Origin: Rhizobium herbae
GTDB taxonomy: Bacteria > Pseudomonadota > Alphaproteobacteria > Rhizobiales > Rhizobiaceae
Assembly: GCF_017873135.1 (NCBI RefSeq)
Contig: NZ_JAGGJV010000001.1
Location: 434,001 to 498,000 of the forward strand
Direction: 5' to 3'
Length of the DNA: 64,000 nucleotides
The notes beneath the pieces were generated by a model. It did not search any database and had not been told where the DNA came from. It saw nothing but the letters and a program-made list of their open reading frames with translations. The translations under genes were made by a program, and so were the position numbers. How positions within the stretch are numbered: position 1 is the stretch's first letter; each line of letters opens with the position of its first letter. Below, in pieces: positions 1-8,914 of this stretch.

Positions 1-190
1 ATTCCTCGCGGGAACCGATACCGATCAGCGCGACGGCCTCGATCGCATCGGCAACCGCGCCCGGCCCAATCTTCAGTCCCGCCTTGCGCAAGGCCCGGGC
101 GAAGAAGACGATGTTGTCGGCAAATCGCCCATCGCCCTGCGGGAGCAATGGTAGAATGGCGCCGTCCTTCGTCTGAGCCGCCGTTGTCAT
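1..190 (-). CDS. VWA-domain (CoxE-like) protein, N-terminal part only
   Basis: About 63 residues are visible before the window edge, starting ATG and reading MTTAAQTKDG with a later FADNIVFFARALRKAGLKIG stretch. This matches the N-terminus of CoxE-like proteins that carry a von Willebrand A domain further on. It starts two bases after the stop of the MoxR-type ATPase, so the two are one operon. MoxR ATPase/VWA pairs usually act together as chaperone-like machines for maturing enzymes or complexes. The client is not identifiable here. The VWA domain itself lies outside the window, so the assignment rests on the N-terminal pattern and the neighbour. Confidence 0.75.
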   Translation of the reverse strand, partial: MTTAAQTKDGAILPLLPQGDGRFADNIVFFARALRKAGLKIGPGAVADAIEAVALIGIGSREE

Positions 191-192
191 GA

Positions 193-1122
193 TCACCCCG
201 CCGCCAGCAATTCTGCCTTGACGTCGTCGAGGATCTTGCGGCCGTCGCCGCCTTCGATCCGTGCAATATCGTCCTGGTATTTGAGCAGCGTGCCCAGCGT
301 ATCCGAGATGGTTTCGGGATCGAGGGCCAGCCGGTCGAGTTCGGTCAGCGCTGTCGCCCAGTCTATGGTTTCGGCGACGCCCGGGTTCTTGAACAGATCG
401 ATCGTTCTCAGCCGCTGGACATAGCCGACGATTTCGCGCGACAGGCGCTCATTGCAATTGGGCACCTTGCGGCGGATGATTTCCAGCTCCTGCGCCGCCC
501 TCGGATAATCCACCCAGTGGTAGAGACAGCGCCGCTTCAGCGCGTCGTGCACCTCGCGGGTGCGGTTGGTGGTGATGATGACGATCGGCGGTTCCTGTGC
601 CCGTATCGTCCCCAGTTCGGGAATTGTCACCTGGAAATCGGACAGCACTTCAAGGAGAAACGCCTCGAAAGCCTCGTCGGTGCGGTCGAGTTCGTCGATC
701 AGGAACACCGGCGCCTTGCCAGCCTCCGCCGAGATCGCCTGCAGAACGGGGCGGCGGATCAGGTATTTTTCCGAAAAGATATTGCCTTCGATCTTCTGGC
801 GATCGGCCGTGCCGGAGGCTTCGGACAGCCGGATTTCCAGCATCTGCGCCGGATAGTTCCATTCGTAGACCGCCGAGGAAATATCAAGTCCCTCATAGCA
901 CTGAAGCCGGATCAGCGGCCGGTCGAGGGCTTTGGCAAGCACCTTGGCGATCTCGGTCTTGCCGACGCCGGCCTCCCCCTCCAGAAACAGCGGCCGCTTC
1001 ATTCTAAGAGACAGGAACAGCACCGTCGAAAGCGCCGTTCCGGCAAGGTAATCGCCGGATTCCAGCATTTCCATCGTTTCGGCAATGGAGGCGGGCAATG
1101 CGCCGTTCGTGTACGTCTTCAT
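193..1122 (-). CDS. MoxR-family AAA+ ATPase
   Basis: A 309-residue cytosolic AAA+ ATPase. Walker A is GEAGVGKT near residues 49-56, Walker B is LIDELD near 141-146, and a sensor-1 stretch (IVIITTNRT) is followed by an arginine-rich KRRC segment. Length and motif spacing fit the MoxR/CoxD class, which remodels partner proteins together with VWA proteins; the gene is followed after two bases by a CoxE-like VWA gene. The start MKTYTNG was chosen because the reading frame continues upstream only as unlikely sequence overlapping the flavin reductase, and GAGGAAAC-like purines precede this ATG. The client enzyme is unknown. Confidence 0.9.
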   Translation of the reverse strand: MKTYTNGALPASIAETMEMLESGDYLAGTALSTVLFLSLRMKRPLFLEGEAGVGKTEIAKVLAKALDRPLIRLQCYEGLDISSAVYEWNYPAQMLEIRLSEASGTADRQKIEGNIFSEKYLIRRPVLQAISAEAGKAPVFLIDELDRTDEAFEAFLLEVLSDFQVTIPELGTIRAQEPPIVIITTNRTREVHDALKRRCLYHWVDYPRAAQELEIIRRKVPNCNERLSREIVGYVQRLRTIDLFKNPGVAETIDWATALTELDRLALDPETISDTLGTLLKYQDDIARIEGGDGRKILDDVKAELLAAG

Positions 1123-1148
1123 GTTTCCTCGGCTCCCTTGGAGGAAAT

Positions 1149-1706
1149 CTATAACGTGCGGTAGTCCCGGTCCAGATAGACAAGCGCCGGTTTCTGCTCG
1201 CCGAGCGCGACGGCAACGACCTCGCCGAACAGCACGATATGGGTCGCCACCGTCTTGATGTCGATCAGCCGGCAATCGAAGGCTGCGACCGCTTCGCGAA
1301 GAATCGGGGAACCGGTCTTCAGTTCCTCCCAGGTGCCATGTGAAAATCGCGCGGACGGATCGACATTGTTCTTGCCCGAAAAGACATGAGCCAGATCCAT
1401 CTGGTCGGCGCCTAAAAGATTGAGCGCGAAACAGCCGCTGCGGGCAAAGATGTCGTTGCGCGGGTTCGTCCCGTTGAGGCAGACGAGCAGCGTCGCCGGA
1501 TCGTCGGAAACCGAGCAAGCCGCCGTGATCGTCACGCCGCGCCGCACGCCCTCGTGCGCAGCCGTGACAATATGCACGTGGCCGGCCAGCCGGCTCATGG
1601 CATCGCGGTAGGTGAGCGGGTCCAGTTGGGTCTTGTCCAACACGGCAGTCTCCAGATCGGTGTTCGCCTTTAACACATAGACATTGCGCCGGAATATGAA
1701 ACCCAT
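1149..1706 (-). CDS. Flavin reductase-like, FMN-binding split-barrel protein
   Basis: A 185-residue flavin reductase domain protein of the HpaC/RutF type, which uses NAD(P)H to reduce FMN or FAD for a partner monooxygenase. Visible family features are FRDAMSRLAGHV-like N-terminal packing (here YRDAMSRLAGHVHIVTA), the VTITAACSVSDDPATLLVCLN core that binds flavin, and FALNLLGADQ. The ATG at MGFIFRR is preceded by GGGGAAG about 12 bases upstream; a TTG seven codons earlier is the alternative. No monooxygenase gene is adjacent, so the partner is unknown. It lies just upstream of the MoxR/VWA pair on the same strand. Confidence 0.85.
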   Translation of the reverse strand: MGFIFRRNVYVLKANTDLETAVLDKTQLDPLTYRDAMSRLAGHVHIVTAAHEGVRRGVTITAACSVSDDPATLLVCLNGTNPRNDIFARSGCFALNLLGADQMDLAHVFSGKNNVDPSARFSHGTWEELKTGSPILREAVAAFDCRLIDIKTVATHIVLFGEVVAVALGEQKPALVYLDRDYRTL

Positions 1707-1826
1707 CGCGTGGTTTTTCTTCCCCAATCACGGCAATTGCCGTCCACCCGGCGAAGGTTCCGATCTTTTCCTTTGACCCTTGCTGCCACATCTTTAAAAC
1801 ATGCCCATCCTCATCTGGAAAAGCGC

Positions 1827-2915
1827 ATGTACCGTTCGATTTTCGTCAGCCTCCTTATTGCCGGATCGGTGCCGACGGTACCCGCCTGGGCCGCGGGGCT
1901 GAAAATCGCCGTCGTTGCGCCGGTGGAAGGACCGTTCGCGCTCCTCGGACAACAGATGCTCGACGGCGCACGCTTCCAGGCGGAGGATCGCGGCTCGGAA
2001 ATCATCCCGATTCCGGAAACCTGCGAACCGAAGGATGCGGAAAACCTGACGAAAGCGCTGCTGGCGAGCGGCGCGGAAGCAGCGGTCGGCTTCCTGTGTA
2101 CCGAAAGCCTGGAGGCGACGCTGCCGGCGCTCGCCGAGGCCGGAATCCCGGCGCTGACGCTGAGCGTGCGCTCCGATATCCTGATGGAAGACGCGCTGAA
2201 AAAGAAATGGCCGTTTTTCCGGCTGGTGCCAAGCGCCAAGGCCGAAGCCGCCAAGGTGACCGAGATCATCCTGTCGCGCTGGAAGAACGAACCGCTGGCC
2301 CTGATCGAGGACGGGACTATCCACGGACGCGAACTGGTGGAAAGCGTGCGCGGCGCGCTGGCTGAAATAGGCCTTACCCCCGTCTTCTCCGACACGTATC
2401 GTCCGGCCCAGGAACAGCAGGTGAGCCTCGTCCGCCGCCTTGCCAAGAGCGGGGCGACGCATGTGTTCACCGGCGGCGACCGCGCGGATACCGCCATCAT
2501 CGCGCGTGACGCCGCGTCCGAACAGGTGCCGCTGACGTTGATGGGCGGCGAGGCCCTGGAGGCGGCAAACCAGCCGGTTCCCTTGGCAAATGGTGTTCTG
2601 GCGGTGTCGTTGCCCGACTATGCCACCCTGCCCGAGGCAAAGGTCACCGTCGATGCCATGACGGCGGCAAAACTGCTGCCGGAGGGTTATGTTCTCCCCG
2701 CTTTTGCCGCCGTGACACTTCTGGAGCAGGCAAAGGACCAGGCGGGCAAGGACAATAAGCCCGTCATCGATGCGTTGATGAAAGGGCCTTACCCGACCGT
2801 TGTCGGCGCCATCCGTTTCAGCGCCACTCACGAATTGGCCGACAATTCCTATCGTCTGCTGCTATGGCAAAACAACCGGTTCATCCCGGCGCCGGCTGTA
2901 TCGGGAACGGAATGA
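1827..2915 (+). CDS. Periplasmic ligand-binding protein (branched-chain amino acid ABC type)
   Basis: A 362-residue exported protein. The signal peptide runs MYRSIFVSLLIAG to PAWA with likely cleavage before AGLKIAVVAP. The mature part has the type I periplasmic-binding fold typical of LivJ-like receptors: KIAVVAPVEGPFALLGQQM at the N-terminus, and lobes with repeated short beta strands (VGFLCTES, LALIEDG, HVFTGGDRADTA). No permease or ATPase gene is next to it, so it may be an orphan receptor or serve a distant transporter. Its TGA stop overlaps the ATG of the following peptidase gene, so the two are co-translated. The ligand is unknown. Confidence 0.8.
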   Translation: MYRSIFVSLLIAGSVPTVPAWAAGLKIAVVAPVEGPFALLGQQMLDGARFQAEDRGSEIIPIPETCEPKDAENLTKALLASGAEAAVGFLCTESLEATLPALAEAGIPALTLSVRSDILMEDALKKKWPFFRLVPSAKAEAAKVTEIILSRWKNEPLALIEDGTIHGRELVESVRGALAEIGLTPVFSDTYRPAQEQQVSLVRRLAKSGATHVFTGGDRADTAIIARDAASEQVPLTLMGGEALEAANQPVPLANGVLAVSLPDYATLPEAKVTVDAMTAAKLLPEGYVLPAFAAVTLLEQAKDQAGKDNKPVIDALMKGPYPTVVGAIRFSATHELADNSYRLLLWQNNRFIPAPAVSGTE

Positions 2916-3919
2916 TGCGCGCCGGGCCACGCAATTCGATCGCCGATGTCGGTGGCCTCAAGGTCGGCAATGCCGAGGATCACCGCCTGAAATCCGGCGT
3001 TTCCGTCGTTGTCTGCGATCAGCCGGCGGTCGCCGCCGTTCAGGTGCTCGGCGGCGCTCCCGGCGCGCGCGAGACGGACCTGCTTGAGCCGCACAATACG
3101 GTGCAGACCGTTGACGCAATCGTTCTGTCGGGCGGTTCGGCGTTCGGCCTCGATGCGGCTTCCGGCGTTCAGGCTGCGCTGCGCGAGATGGGGCGCGGTT
3201 TTCCGGTTGGCAATCTGCACATCCCGATCGTTCCAGCCGCTATCCTGTTCGACCTGATCAACGGCGGCGACAAGGACTGGGGCCTCTATCCGCCCTATCG
3301 CGAGCTCGGTTATCAGGCGGTTCAGGCAGCGGCACTGGAATTTGCCACGGGCACCGCAGGGGCCGGCACGGGCGCCCTGACGGCGACGTTCAAGGGCGGC
3401 CTCGGCACGGCGTCGATGGTACTGGACAATGGCATCACCATCGGCGCGCTGGTCGCCGTCAATGCGCTGGGCTCGGCGACGATCGGCGATACCGCGCATT
3501 TCTGGTCGGCGCCTTTCGAGGAGGGCGAAGAATTCGGTGGCCTCGGCATGCCGCAACCTTTTCCGCAGGATGCCCGCGATCTCCGCATCAAGTTTCGTGA
3601 CGGACAAAGAGAAACCCAGAACACCACGATCGCTGTCATCGCTACCGATGCCATGTTGACCAAGGCCGAGGCGAAACGACTGGCGATTGCCGCCCATGAC
3701 GGATTTTCACGCGCGCTCTGGCCGTCGCATACACCGCTTGACGGCGATCTCGTCTTCGCGCTGGCGACGGGGACGAGCAGCAAAACCGTTTCCGTGCAGG
3801 ATTTCATCGATCTCGGCGCCGCGGCGGCATCGACCATGGCCCGCGCGGTCGCGCGCGGCGTTCATGATGCGACAGTCGCGGAAAACGATATCCTGCCGGC
3901 CTGGGCATCGCGAAGATAA
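2912..3919 (+). CDS. P1 family peptidase / DmpA-like aminopeptidase
   Basis: A 335-residue enzyme of the N-terminal-nucleophile family P1 (DmpA, L-aminopeptidase/D-esterase). Family marks are GPRNSIADVGGLKVG at the start, VLSGGSAFGLDAASG, the GAGTGALTATFKGGLGTAS region around the autocleavage site, and TDAMLTKAEAKRLAIAAHDG near the C-terminus. Members cleave themselves into two chains and release N-terminal residues from small peptides or beta-peptides. The start chosen is the first ATG of MMRAG, preceded by GGGAACGG and overlapping the upstream stop (ATGA). Co-translation with a binding protein suggests a shared role in small-molecule or peptide use, which is an inference. Confidence 0.88.
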   Translation: MMRAGPRNSIADVGGLKVGNAEDHRLKSGVSVVVCDQPAVAAVQVLGGAPGARETDLLEPHNTVQTVDAIVLSGGSAFGLDAASGVQAALREMGRGFPVGNLHIPIVPAAILFDLINGGDKDWGLYPPYRELGYQAVQAAALEFATGTAGAGTGALTATFKGGLGTASMVLDNGITIGALVAVNALGSATIGDTAHFWSAPFEEGEEFGGLGMPQPFPQDARDLRIKFRDGQRETQNTTIAVIATDAMLTKAEAKRLAIAAHDGFSRALWPSHTPLDGDLVFALATGTSSKTVSVQDFIDLGAAAASTMARAVARGVHDATVAENDILPAWASRR

Positions 3920-4008
3920 CGGACGGATAACGCCGAAGCGCCACGGCACATGTTGTTTGCACTGAAAAGCGGTGTTATTGGCCGGAAAACAAGTTGGAGC
4001 CTTGCATC

Positions 4009-4686
4009 ATGTCCCTGCCGATCCGGATTGCCCCGTCCATCCTCGCTGCCGACTACGCCAAACTCGGACAGGAAGTGCGCGATGTCGTTGCCGCCGGCGC
4101 CGACTGGATCCACCTCGACATCATGGACGGCCATTTCGTTCCGAATATCTCCTTCGGGCCGGATGTCATCAAGTCGTTGCGGCCGCATACCAATGCCTAT
4201 TTCGACTGCCATCTGATGATCGCGCCGGCCGACCCCTATCTCGAAGCCTTCGCCAAGGCAGGTTGCGACAGCATAACGGTCCATGCCGAGGCAGGCCCGC
4301 ATCTCGACCGCTCGGTGCAGGCGATCAAGGCGCTGGGCAAGAAGGCAGGCGTTTCGATCAATCCGGCAACGCCCGAAAGCGTACTCGACTATCTGCTCGA
4401 CAAGCTCGACCTGATCCTGGTGATGACGGTCAATCCCGGCTTCGGCGGTCAGAAATTCATTCCGGCCATGGAAGAGAAGATCCGCCGCATCAAGGCCATG
4501 GTTGGCGACCGGCCGATCGATATCCAGGTCGATGGCGGCATCGCGCTCGATACCATCGCGCTTCCGGCCTCTGCCGGCGCCAATGTCTTCGTCGCAGGCT
4601 CGGCAATCTTCAACGGCGGCCATGTTGACGCCTATCGCAACACCATCGCCACCCTGCGCGGCAACGCCGAAGGAGGACGCGGGTGA
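4009..4686 (+). CDS. rpe: Ribulose-phosphate 3-epimerase
   Basis: A 225-residue TIM-barrel enzyme interconverting ribulose-5-phosphate and xylulose-5-phosphate in the pentose phosphate and Calvin pathways. Diagnostic motifs are [13 protein letters not shown], the metal-binding [29 protein letters not shown] and DGGI. The ATG of [10 protein letters not shown] was chosen over an in-frame TTG upstream because GGAG sits eight bases before it. The next gene starts at a GTG overlapping its stop, so rpe leads a three-gene operon with two small envelope proteins of unknown role. Confidence 0.97.
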   Translation: MSLPIRIAPSILAADYAKLGQEVRDVVAAGADWIHLDIMDGHFVPNISFGPDVIKSLRPHTNAYFDCHLMIAPADPYLEAFAKAGCDSITVHAEAGPHLDRSVQAIKALGKKAGVSINPATPESVLDYLLDKLDLILVMTVNPGFGGQKFIPAMEEKIRRIKAMVGDRPIDIQVDGGIALDTIALPASAGANVFVAGSAIFNGGHVDAYRNTIATLRGNAEGGRG

Positions 4687-5420
4687 GATTTTCGCGCAGG
4701 CTCGCTGCCGCCATGTTTGCATCGGCTCTGGTTGTTGATGCTGCTTGCGCCGGCGATATTGCGTCGTTCCAGCAAATCGGCTTTTCACCGGACGGCGGCG
4801 TCTTTGCCTTCGAGGAATATGGCGTTGAGGACGGCTCCGGCTTCCCCTATTCGACTGTGTTTTTCATCGACACACGCAAGGATGCATTCCTGCCTGGTAC
4901 GCCGATCAGGGTGCGCGTCGACGATGAGAATGCCGGCCTCGCCAAGGCACGGGCCGAAACCGCGGCAAAGGCCGCGCCACTCGTCGAAAAGTTCGGGATG
5001 AGCGCAAACCCCGGGCTGATGGCCGCCTTCAATCCAATCACGGAAATCGATAGCACTCCGCACCGGTTGACCTATCGGCAATATGCGGTCGAGCCGCCGG
5101 TCGGTGGAGAGTTCAAGTTGGCGCTCGATGAAATCGCCCTGCCGCCGTCCACGCAGTGCAAGGACGTAACGCCCCAGTCCATTGGATTTCGCCTTGCCTT
5201 CCAAACCGAAGACGGAAAACCATCCGACCGCGTGCTTCACGCCGATACGAAAATTCCCGACAGCCGCAAATGCCCGACCGGATATCGCATCGGCGGTGTC
5301 GTGGTTCACCATCCCGAAGGTGGAGATCCGATCCATATCGTCCTCGTGCAGGTGCTGAGCTTCGGTTTCGAAGGACGCGACGGCCGATGGATCGCCACTC
5401 CGGTCCCCGTGGCGCCATGA
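4683..5420 (+). CDS. DUF2259 secreted protein
   Basis: A 245-residue protein with a signal peptide ([22 protein letters not shown], cleavage before [12 protein letters not shown]). The mature start [26 protein letters not shown] is typical of DUF2259, a predicted secreted family common in Rhizobiales whose function is unknown. The start is GTG, overlapping the rpe stop by four bases (GTGA). Its own stop overlaps the ATG of the next gene. Export and cotranscription are seen or inferred from sequence; no activity can be assigned. Confidence 0.85.
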   Translation: MRFSRRLAAAMFASALVVDAACAGDIASFQQIGFSPDGGVFAFEEYGVEDGSGFPYSTVFFIDTRKDAFLPGTPIRVRVDDENAGLAKARAETAAKAAPLVEKFGMSANPGLMAAFNPITEIDSTPHRLTYRQYAVEPPVGGEFKLALDEIALPPSTQCKDVTPQSIGFRLAFQTEDGKPSDRVLHADTKIPDSRKCPTGYRIGGVVVHHPEGGDPIHIVLVQVLSFGFEGRDGRWIATPVPVAP

Positions 5421-5971
5421 GAGCATCCGACCATGCCGAAATGAACGAGCCGGCAGCCCTGACGCGACGAATACGCCAACGACTTTTCGGCTCACTGCCG
5501 ACAGTCCGCGAAATTCTGTTCGGTGCACCATTGTGGGGCGTGATGATGGCCGTGTCGGCGCTCGCGGCGCTCTATCTTCGCAACGGCGCCGAGACATTCC
5601 AACTCCGCAGCATTCTCGTGCTGTTCTTCTTTGGTGGCGTGGTCTCCTGGCCCTGCGCCCTGCTGCTCGGACGCTTCGGCGCGCTCGGAAGACGCCGGGA
5701 GACCCGTTTTGCGGCTTTCTTTTTGTGCCTGACCGTCTGCACCATTGCAGCCACGGCCTTTCTGTTTGCCATGGACTATCGGAGCTTCTATGCCCGTTGG
5801 CATGCGCCGTTCGGCACCCGCATCTGGGCCTATCAGCTCAGTTTCACCTCCGCCAGCGCCGTCTATCAGTTCGTCGTCATGGGCATTCGCCTCTATCTGC
5901 CGCTTGGATTTGCCGCTCTCGGCCTGACCAGCCTGTGGCTCGCATGGCGGATGCCCGATCAGCAGCGTTGA
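5417..5971 (+). CDS. Small integral membrane protein, function unknown
   Basis: A 184-residue protein with about four hydrophobic segments: WGVMMAVSALAALYL, ILVLFFFGGVVSWPCALLLG, AFFLCLTVCTIAATAFLFAM and a C-terminal YQFVVMGIRLYLPLGFAALG to LWLAW. I do not recognise a named family. It begins at an ATG overlapping the stop of the DUF2259 gene (ATGA) and ends 61 bases before purB. An alternative ATG eight codons downstream (MNEPAAL) is possible. Its place after rpe and a secreted protein suggests an envelope role, but this is only positional. Confidence 0.75.
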   Translation: MRASDHAEMNEPAALTRRIRQRLFGSLPTVREILFGAPLWGVMMAVSALAALYLRNGAETFQLRSILVLFFFGGVVSWPCALLLGRFGALGRRRETRFAAFFLCLTVCTIAATAFLFAMDYRSFYARWHAPFGTRIWAYQLSFTSASAVYQFVVMGIRLYLPLGFAALGLTSLWLAWRMPDQQR

Positions 5972-6032
5972 GATTGCCTTCTATCTTTGCTAGAGGCTCA
6001 GCCAACTTCATCCGTGACGAAAGCTAAAGCCC

Positions 6033-7334
6033 ATGATCCCCCGCTACTCCCGGCCGGAAATGGTGGCCATCTGGTCGCCCGAAACCAAATTCCGCATCTG
6101 GTTCGAAATCGAGGCGCATGCCTGCGACGCTTTGGCCGAGCTCGGCGTGATCCCGAAGGAAGCGGCCAGGACTATCTGGGAAAAGGGCGGCGCTGCCACG
6201 TTCGACGTCGCGCGCATCGACGAGATCGAAGCCGTCACCAAGCACGACGTTATCGCCTTCCTGACGCATCTGGCCGAATTCGTCGGTCCCGACAGCCGTT
6301 TCGTCCATCAGGGCATGACCTCGTCCGACGTACTGGACACAACGCTGAACATCCAGCTGGTCCGCGCCACCGACCTGCTGCTCGCCGACATGGACCGGCT
6401 GCTGAACGCGCTCAAGACCCGCGCCTTCGAACACAAGGATACGGTCCGCATCGGGCGCAGCCACGGCATCCATGCCGAGCCGACCACCATGGGTCTGACC
6501 TTTGCCCGCTTCTATGCCGAGATGCGCCGCAACCGCGACCGTCTCGTCGCGGCCCGCGCTGAAATCGCCACCGGCGCAATTTCCGGTGCTGTCGGCACCT
6601 TTGCCAATATCGACCCGCGCGTCGAGGAATATGTCTGCGAACAGCTGGGTCTCGTTGCCGAACCTATCTCCACCCAGGTCATCCCGCGCGACCGCCACGC
6701 GATGTTCTTCGCAACGCTTGGCGTCATCGCCTCGTCGATCGAAAACGTCGCCACCGAAATACGCCACATGCAGCGTACCGAGGTTCTGGAAGCGGAAGAG
6801 TTCTTCTCGCCCGGCCAGAAGGGCTCGTCGGCAATGCCGCACAAGCGCAATCCGGTCCTGACCGAAAACCTGACCGGTCTTGCCCGCCTGGTGCGCATGT
6901 CGGTCGTGCCTGCGCTTGAGAACGTGGCTCTCTGGCATGAGCGCGACATCAGTCATTCGAGCGTCGAGCGCACCATCGGCCCGGATACGACGATCACCCT
7001 CGACTTTGCCTTGAACCGTCTCGCCGGCGTTGTCGAGAAACTGGTGATCTACCCGGAGAACATGCTGAGGAACATGAACAAGTTCCGCGGTCTGGTGATG
7101 AGCCAGCGCGTGCTTCTGGCGCTGACTCAGGCCGGAGTATCGCGTGAGGACAGCTACCGCCTCGTCCAGCGCAATGCCATGAAGGTCTGGGAAAAGGGCG
7201 CCGATTTCCTCGAGGAACTGCTGGCCGACGCCGAAGTGCGCGCGGCTCTCCCGGAGGCGGAAATCCGCGAGAAATTCGACCTCGGCTATCACACCAAGCA
7301 TGTCGACACGATCTTCAACCGCGTTTTCGGCTGA
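6033..7334 (+). CDS. purB: Adenylosuccinate lyase
   Basis: A 433-residue cytosolic homotetrameric lyase acting twice in purine synthesis: SAICAR to AICAR, and adenylosuccinate to AMP. Seen are MIPRYSRPEM at the N-terminus, TSSDVLDTTLN, the catalytic-histidine region GRSHGIHAEPTTMG, the signature loop GSSAMPHKRNP, and EVRAALPEAEIREKFD near the end. Length matches the family. It is separated from the other pur genes by about 6.6 kb. A rho-independent terminator follows directly. Confidence 0.97.
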   Translation: MIPRYSRPEMVAIWSPETKFRIWFEIEAHACDALAELGVIPKEAARTIWEKGGAATFDVARIDEIEAVTKHDVIAFLTHLAEFVGPDSRFVHQGMTSSDVLDTTLNIQLVRATDLLLADMDRLLNALKTRAFEHKDTVRIGRSHGIHAEPTTMGLTFARFYAEMRRNRDRLVAARAEIATGAISGAVGTFANIDPRVEEYVCEQLGLVAEPISTQVIPRDRHAMFFATLGVIASSIENVATEIRHMQRTEVLEAEEFFSPGQKGSSAMPHKRNPVLTENLTGLARLVRMSVVPALENVALWHERDISHSSVERTIGPDTTITLDFALNRLAGVVEKLVIYPENMLRNMNKFRGLVMSQRVLLALTQAGVSREDSYRLVQRNAMKVWEKGADFLEELLADAEVRAALPEAEIREKFDLGYHTKHVDTIFNRVFG

Positions 7335-7344
7335 TCGACCTATA

Positions 7345-7375
7345 CGGGGAGCGAGATCGGCTCCCCGCCTTTCTT
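7345..7375 (+). terminator. Rho-independent terminator after purB
   Basis: An 8-bp stem CGGGGAGC/GCTCCCCG with a short loop, followed by a pyrimidine/T-rich tail (CCTTTCTTCT). It lies 11 bases after the purB stop. Confidence 0.8.
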
Positions 7376-7502
7376 CTCCGCCCGCCGGATGAAAACGTCC
7401 GATTTCGATCCAGTTCGTTCGATTCCGAACGAATTTCTCAAGTCTTTTGTCAGTCTTTCGTAGGAAACTGCGGAGAATGAAAAAGCAGGAGTTGGGTGGA
7501 TC

Positions 7503-7808
7503 ATGCCGTACCAGCAAGCGATAGAGCGCAAGGCGACACGCACGACAACGAAATTCACCGGCGAGGTCACCTGCAAGGGCGGATCGAGCCGGGGCATCGT
7601 CAAGGACCTGTCAGAAGCCGGAATCTGTTTCCAGCTCTATTTCGATATCAATGCGAAGACCGGCCAGGAAGTCTCCATCCAGAGCAACGAGTTCGGCCAT
7701 CTCACCGGCATTGTCCAGTGGTATCGCGGCGATAAGATCGGCATACGCCTGGATGCGTCCTCCAATACGGCGGCGCAAATCTCTTCCTATTACAAATACT
7801 TCCGGTAG
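7503..7808 (+). CDS. PilZ-domain protein (possible c-di-GMP receptor)
   Basis: A 101-residue stand-alone PilZ domain. The two c-di-GMP contact motifs are recognisable: an arginine-containing RKATR (residues 9-13) and a DLSEAGICFQ stretch standing in for (D/N)xSxxG. The rest is the expected beta-barrel (GHLTGIVQWYRGDKIGIRLD). Such proteins bind cyclic di-GMP and act on motility or polysaccharide partners, or have lost ligand binding. A GGDEF-EAL enzyme lies 1.8 kb away. Upstream AT-rich DNA and GGGTGG before the ATG fit a monocistronic unit, closed by its own terminator. Confidence 0.85.
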   Translation: MPYQQAIERKATRTTTKFTGEVTCKGGSSRGIVKDLSEAGICFQLYFDINAKTGQEVSIQSNEFGHLTGIVQWYRGDKIGIRLDASSNTAAQISSYYKYFR

Positions 7809-7830
7809 TTCGCCCGCAAATCTGCCATGC

Positions 7831-7859
7831 AAGTGCCGCCTTTGAAGCGGCACTTTTGG
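7831..7859 (+). terminator. Terminator after the PilZ gene
   Basis: Perfect 9-bp stem AAGTGCCGC/GCGGCACTT with a seven-base loop and a short T run. It lies between the PilZ gene and the convergent DUF2189 gene, and may serve both strands. Confidence 0.8.
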
Positions 7860-7880
7860 CATTGCGGGGTTGCGTCGCGA

Positions 7881-8687
7881 CTATTTGGCTTCCGGTGCGA
7901 CAACCAGCTTGCGGTAGAGGTGCCACGTCGCGTGACCGAGGATCGGCATGATGACGGCGAGACCGACGAAAACCGGGATCGAGCCGATGACCAGGCCAGA
8001 AGCGACGATCAATCCCCACACGGCAACCGGTACCGGATTGGCGAGCGTCGCACGCACCGAGGTTTCAACGGCGGCTACTGCGCCGACGTCCCTGTCGAGC
8101 AGCAATGGAAACGACACAACGACGGTTGCCAGCACGATGACCGCGAAGACGAAGCCGACGGCGTTGCCGATCAGGATCAGGTTCCACCCCTGCTCGGTTC
8201 CGACGATCTGGTTGTAAAAGGCCGAAATCGATGTCACCGGCACATCGCCGAACAACTGCACGTAGAGCGACTGCGCGACAAGCAGCCAGACGACGAAGAG
8301 AATGAGCAGCATGAAAGCAAGCCCAAGGATCGACGGCAGTGCCGGCGAGCGGCGGACGTCGAAAGCATGCCGCCATGAGGTATTCATCCCTATTTCCCTG
8401 CGACGGCTGATCTCATAGAGGCCGATGGCGGCGACAGGGCCGAGCAAGGCAAAGCCGGAAGCCAGCGGATAGAGCAGCGGCAGCATGTTTGCACCCGAAC
8501 TCCAGGTGGCAAGGACGACGCCGGCTATGGGGTAGATCAGGCAGAGAAAGACGTAATGAGACGGCTTTGCATTAAAGTCCTGCCAGCCGAGACGCAGCGC
8601 GTCGAAGACGTCGGCTACGCCAATCCTGCGAATTTCCGGATGTTCGATCTCGGTGCGGGATCCTGCCATTACATGGAATGTTGTCAT
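7881..8687 (-). CDS. DUF2189 integral membrane protein
   Basis: A 268-residue protein with a short cytosolic N-terminus (IRRIGVADVFDALRLGWQDF) and about six membrane segments, including VFLCLIYPIAGVVLATW, SGFALLGPVAAIGLYEI, LAFMLLILFVVWLLVAQ, AVGFVFAVIVLATVVVSFPLLL and WGLIVASGLVIGSIPVFVGLAVIMPILGHA. The DVFDALRLGWQDF opening and the SRRRE loop are typical of DUF2189, of unknown function. MTTFHVMAG was taken as the start because GGAGGAGAATTG lies just upstream; the frame continues 16 codons further without a better signal. Confidence 0.85.
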   Translation of the reverse strand: MTTFHVMAGSRTEIEHPEIRRIGVADVFDALRLGWQDFNAKPSHYVFLCLIYPIAGVVLATWSSGANMLPLLYPLASGFALLGPVAAIGLYEISRRREIGMNTSWRHAFDVRRSPALPSILGLAFMLLILFVVWLLVAQSLYVQLFGDVPVTSISAFYNQIVGTEQGWNLILIGNAVGFVFAVIVLATVVVSFPLLLDRDVGAVAAVETSVRATLANPVPVAVWGLIVASGLVIGSIPVFVGLAVIMPILGHATWHLYRKLVVAPEAK

Positions 8688-8914
8688 GACCAATTCTCCT
8701 CCTTGAATACGCGTCGTCACGTCATTCGAGAACAATCAGTATTTCCGGTTTCGCGCGGATTTCGGTATCATTGACCGCAATCCCTTGCTCTCGGTATCGT
8801 CGGCATTTGCCACCACGGAGCGTCGTGACCAATCGCGCCGTGCAAGCAGCATATACCAGATCCGCTTGTCTTTCACTTGACTTCCTTCGCACTCAACCTC
8901 AAATCGCCATTATT

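Noticed and set aside
1123-1791. Upstream extension of the MoxR ATPase frame
   Set aside because: The extra 223 codons overlap the flavin reductase gene in another frame and read as Arg-rich low-complexity sequence. The internal ATG fits the family length.
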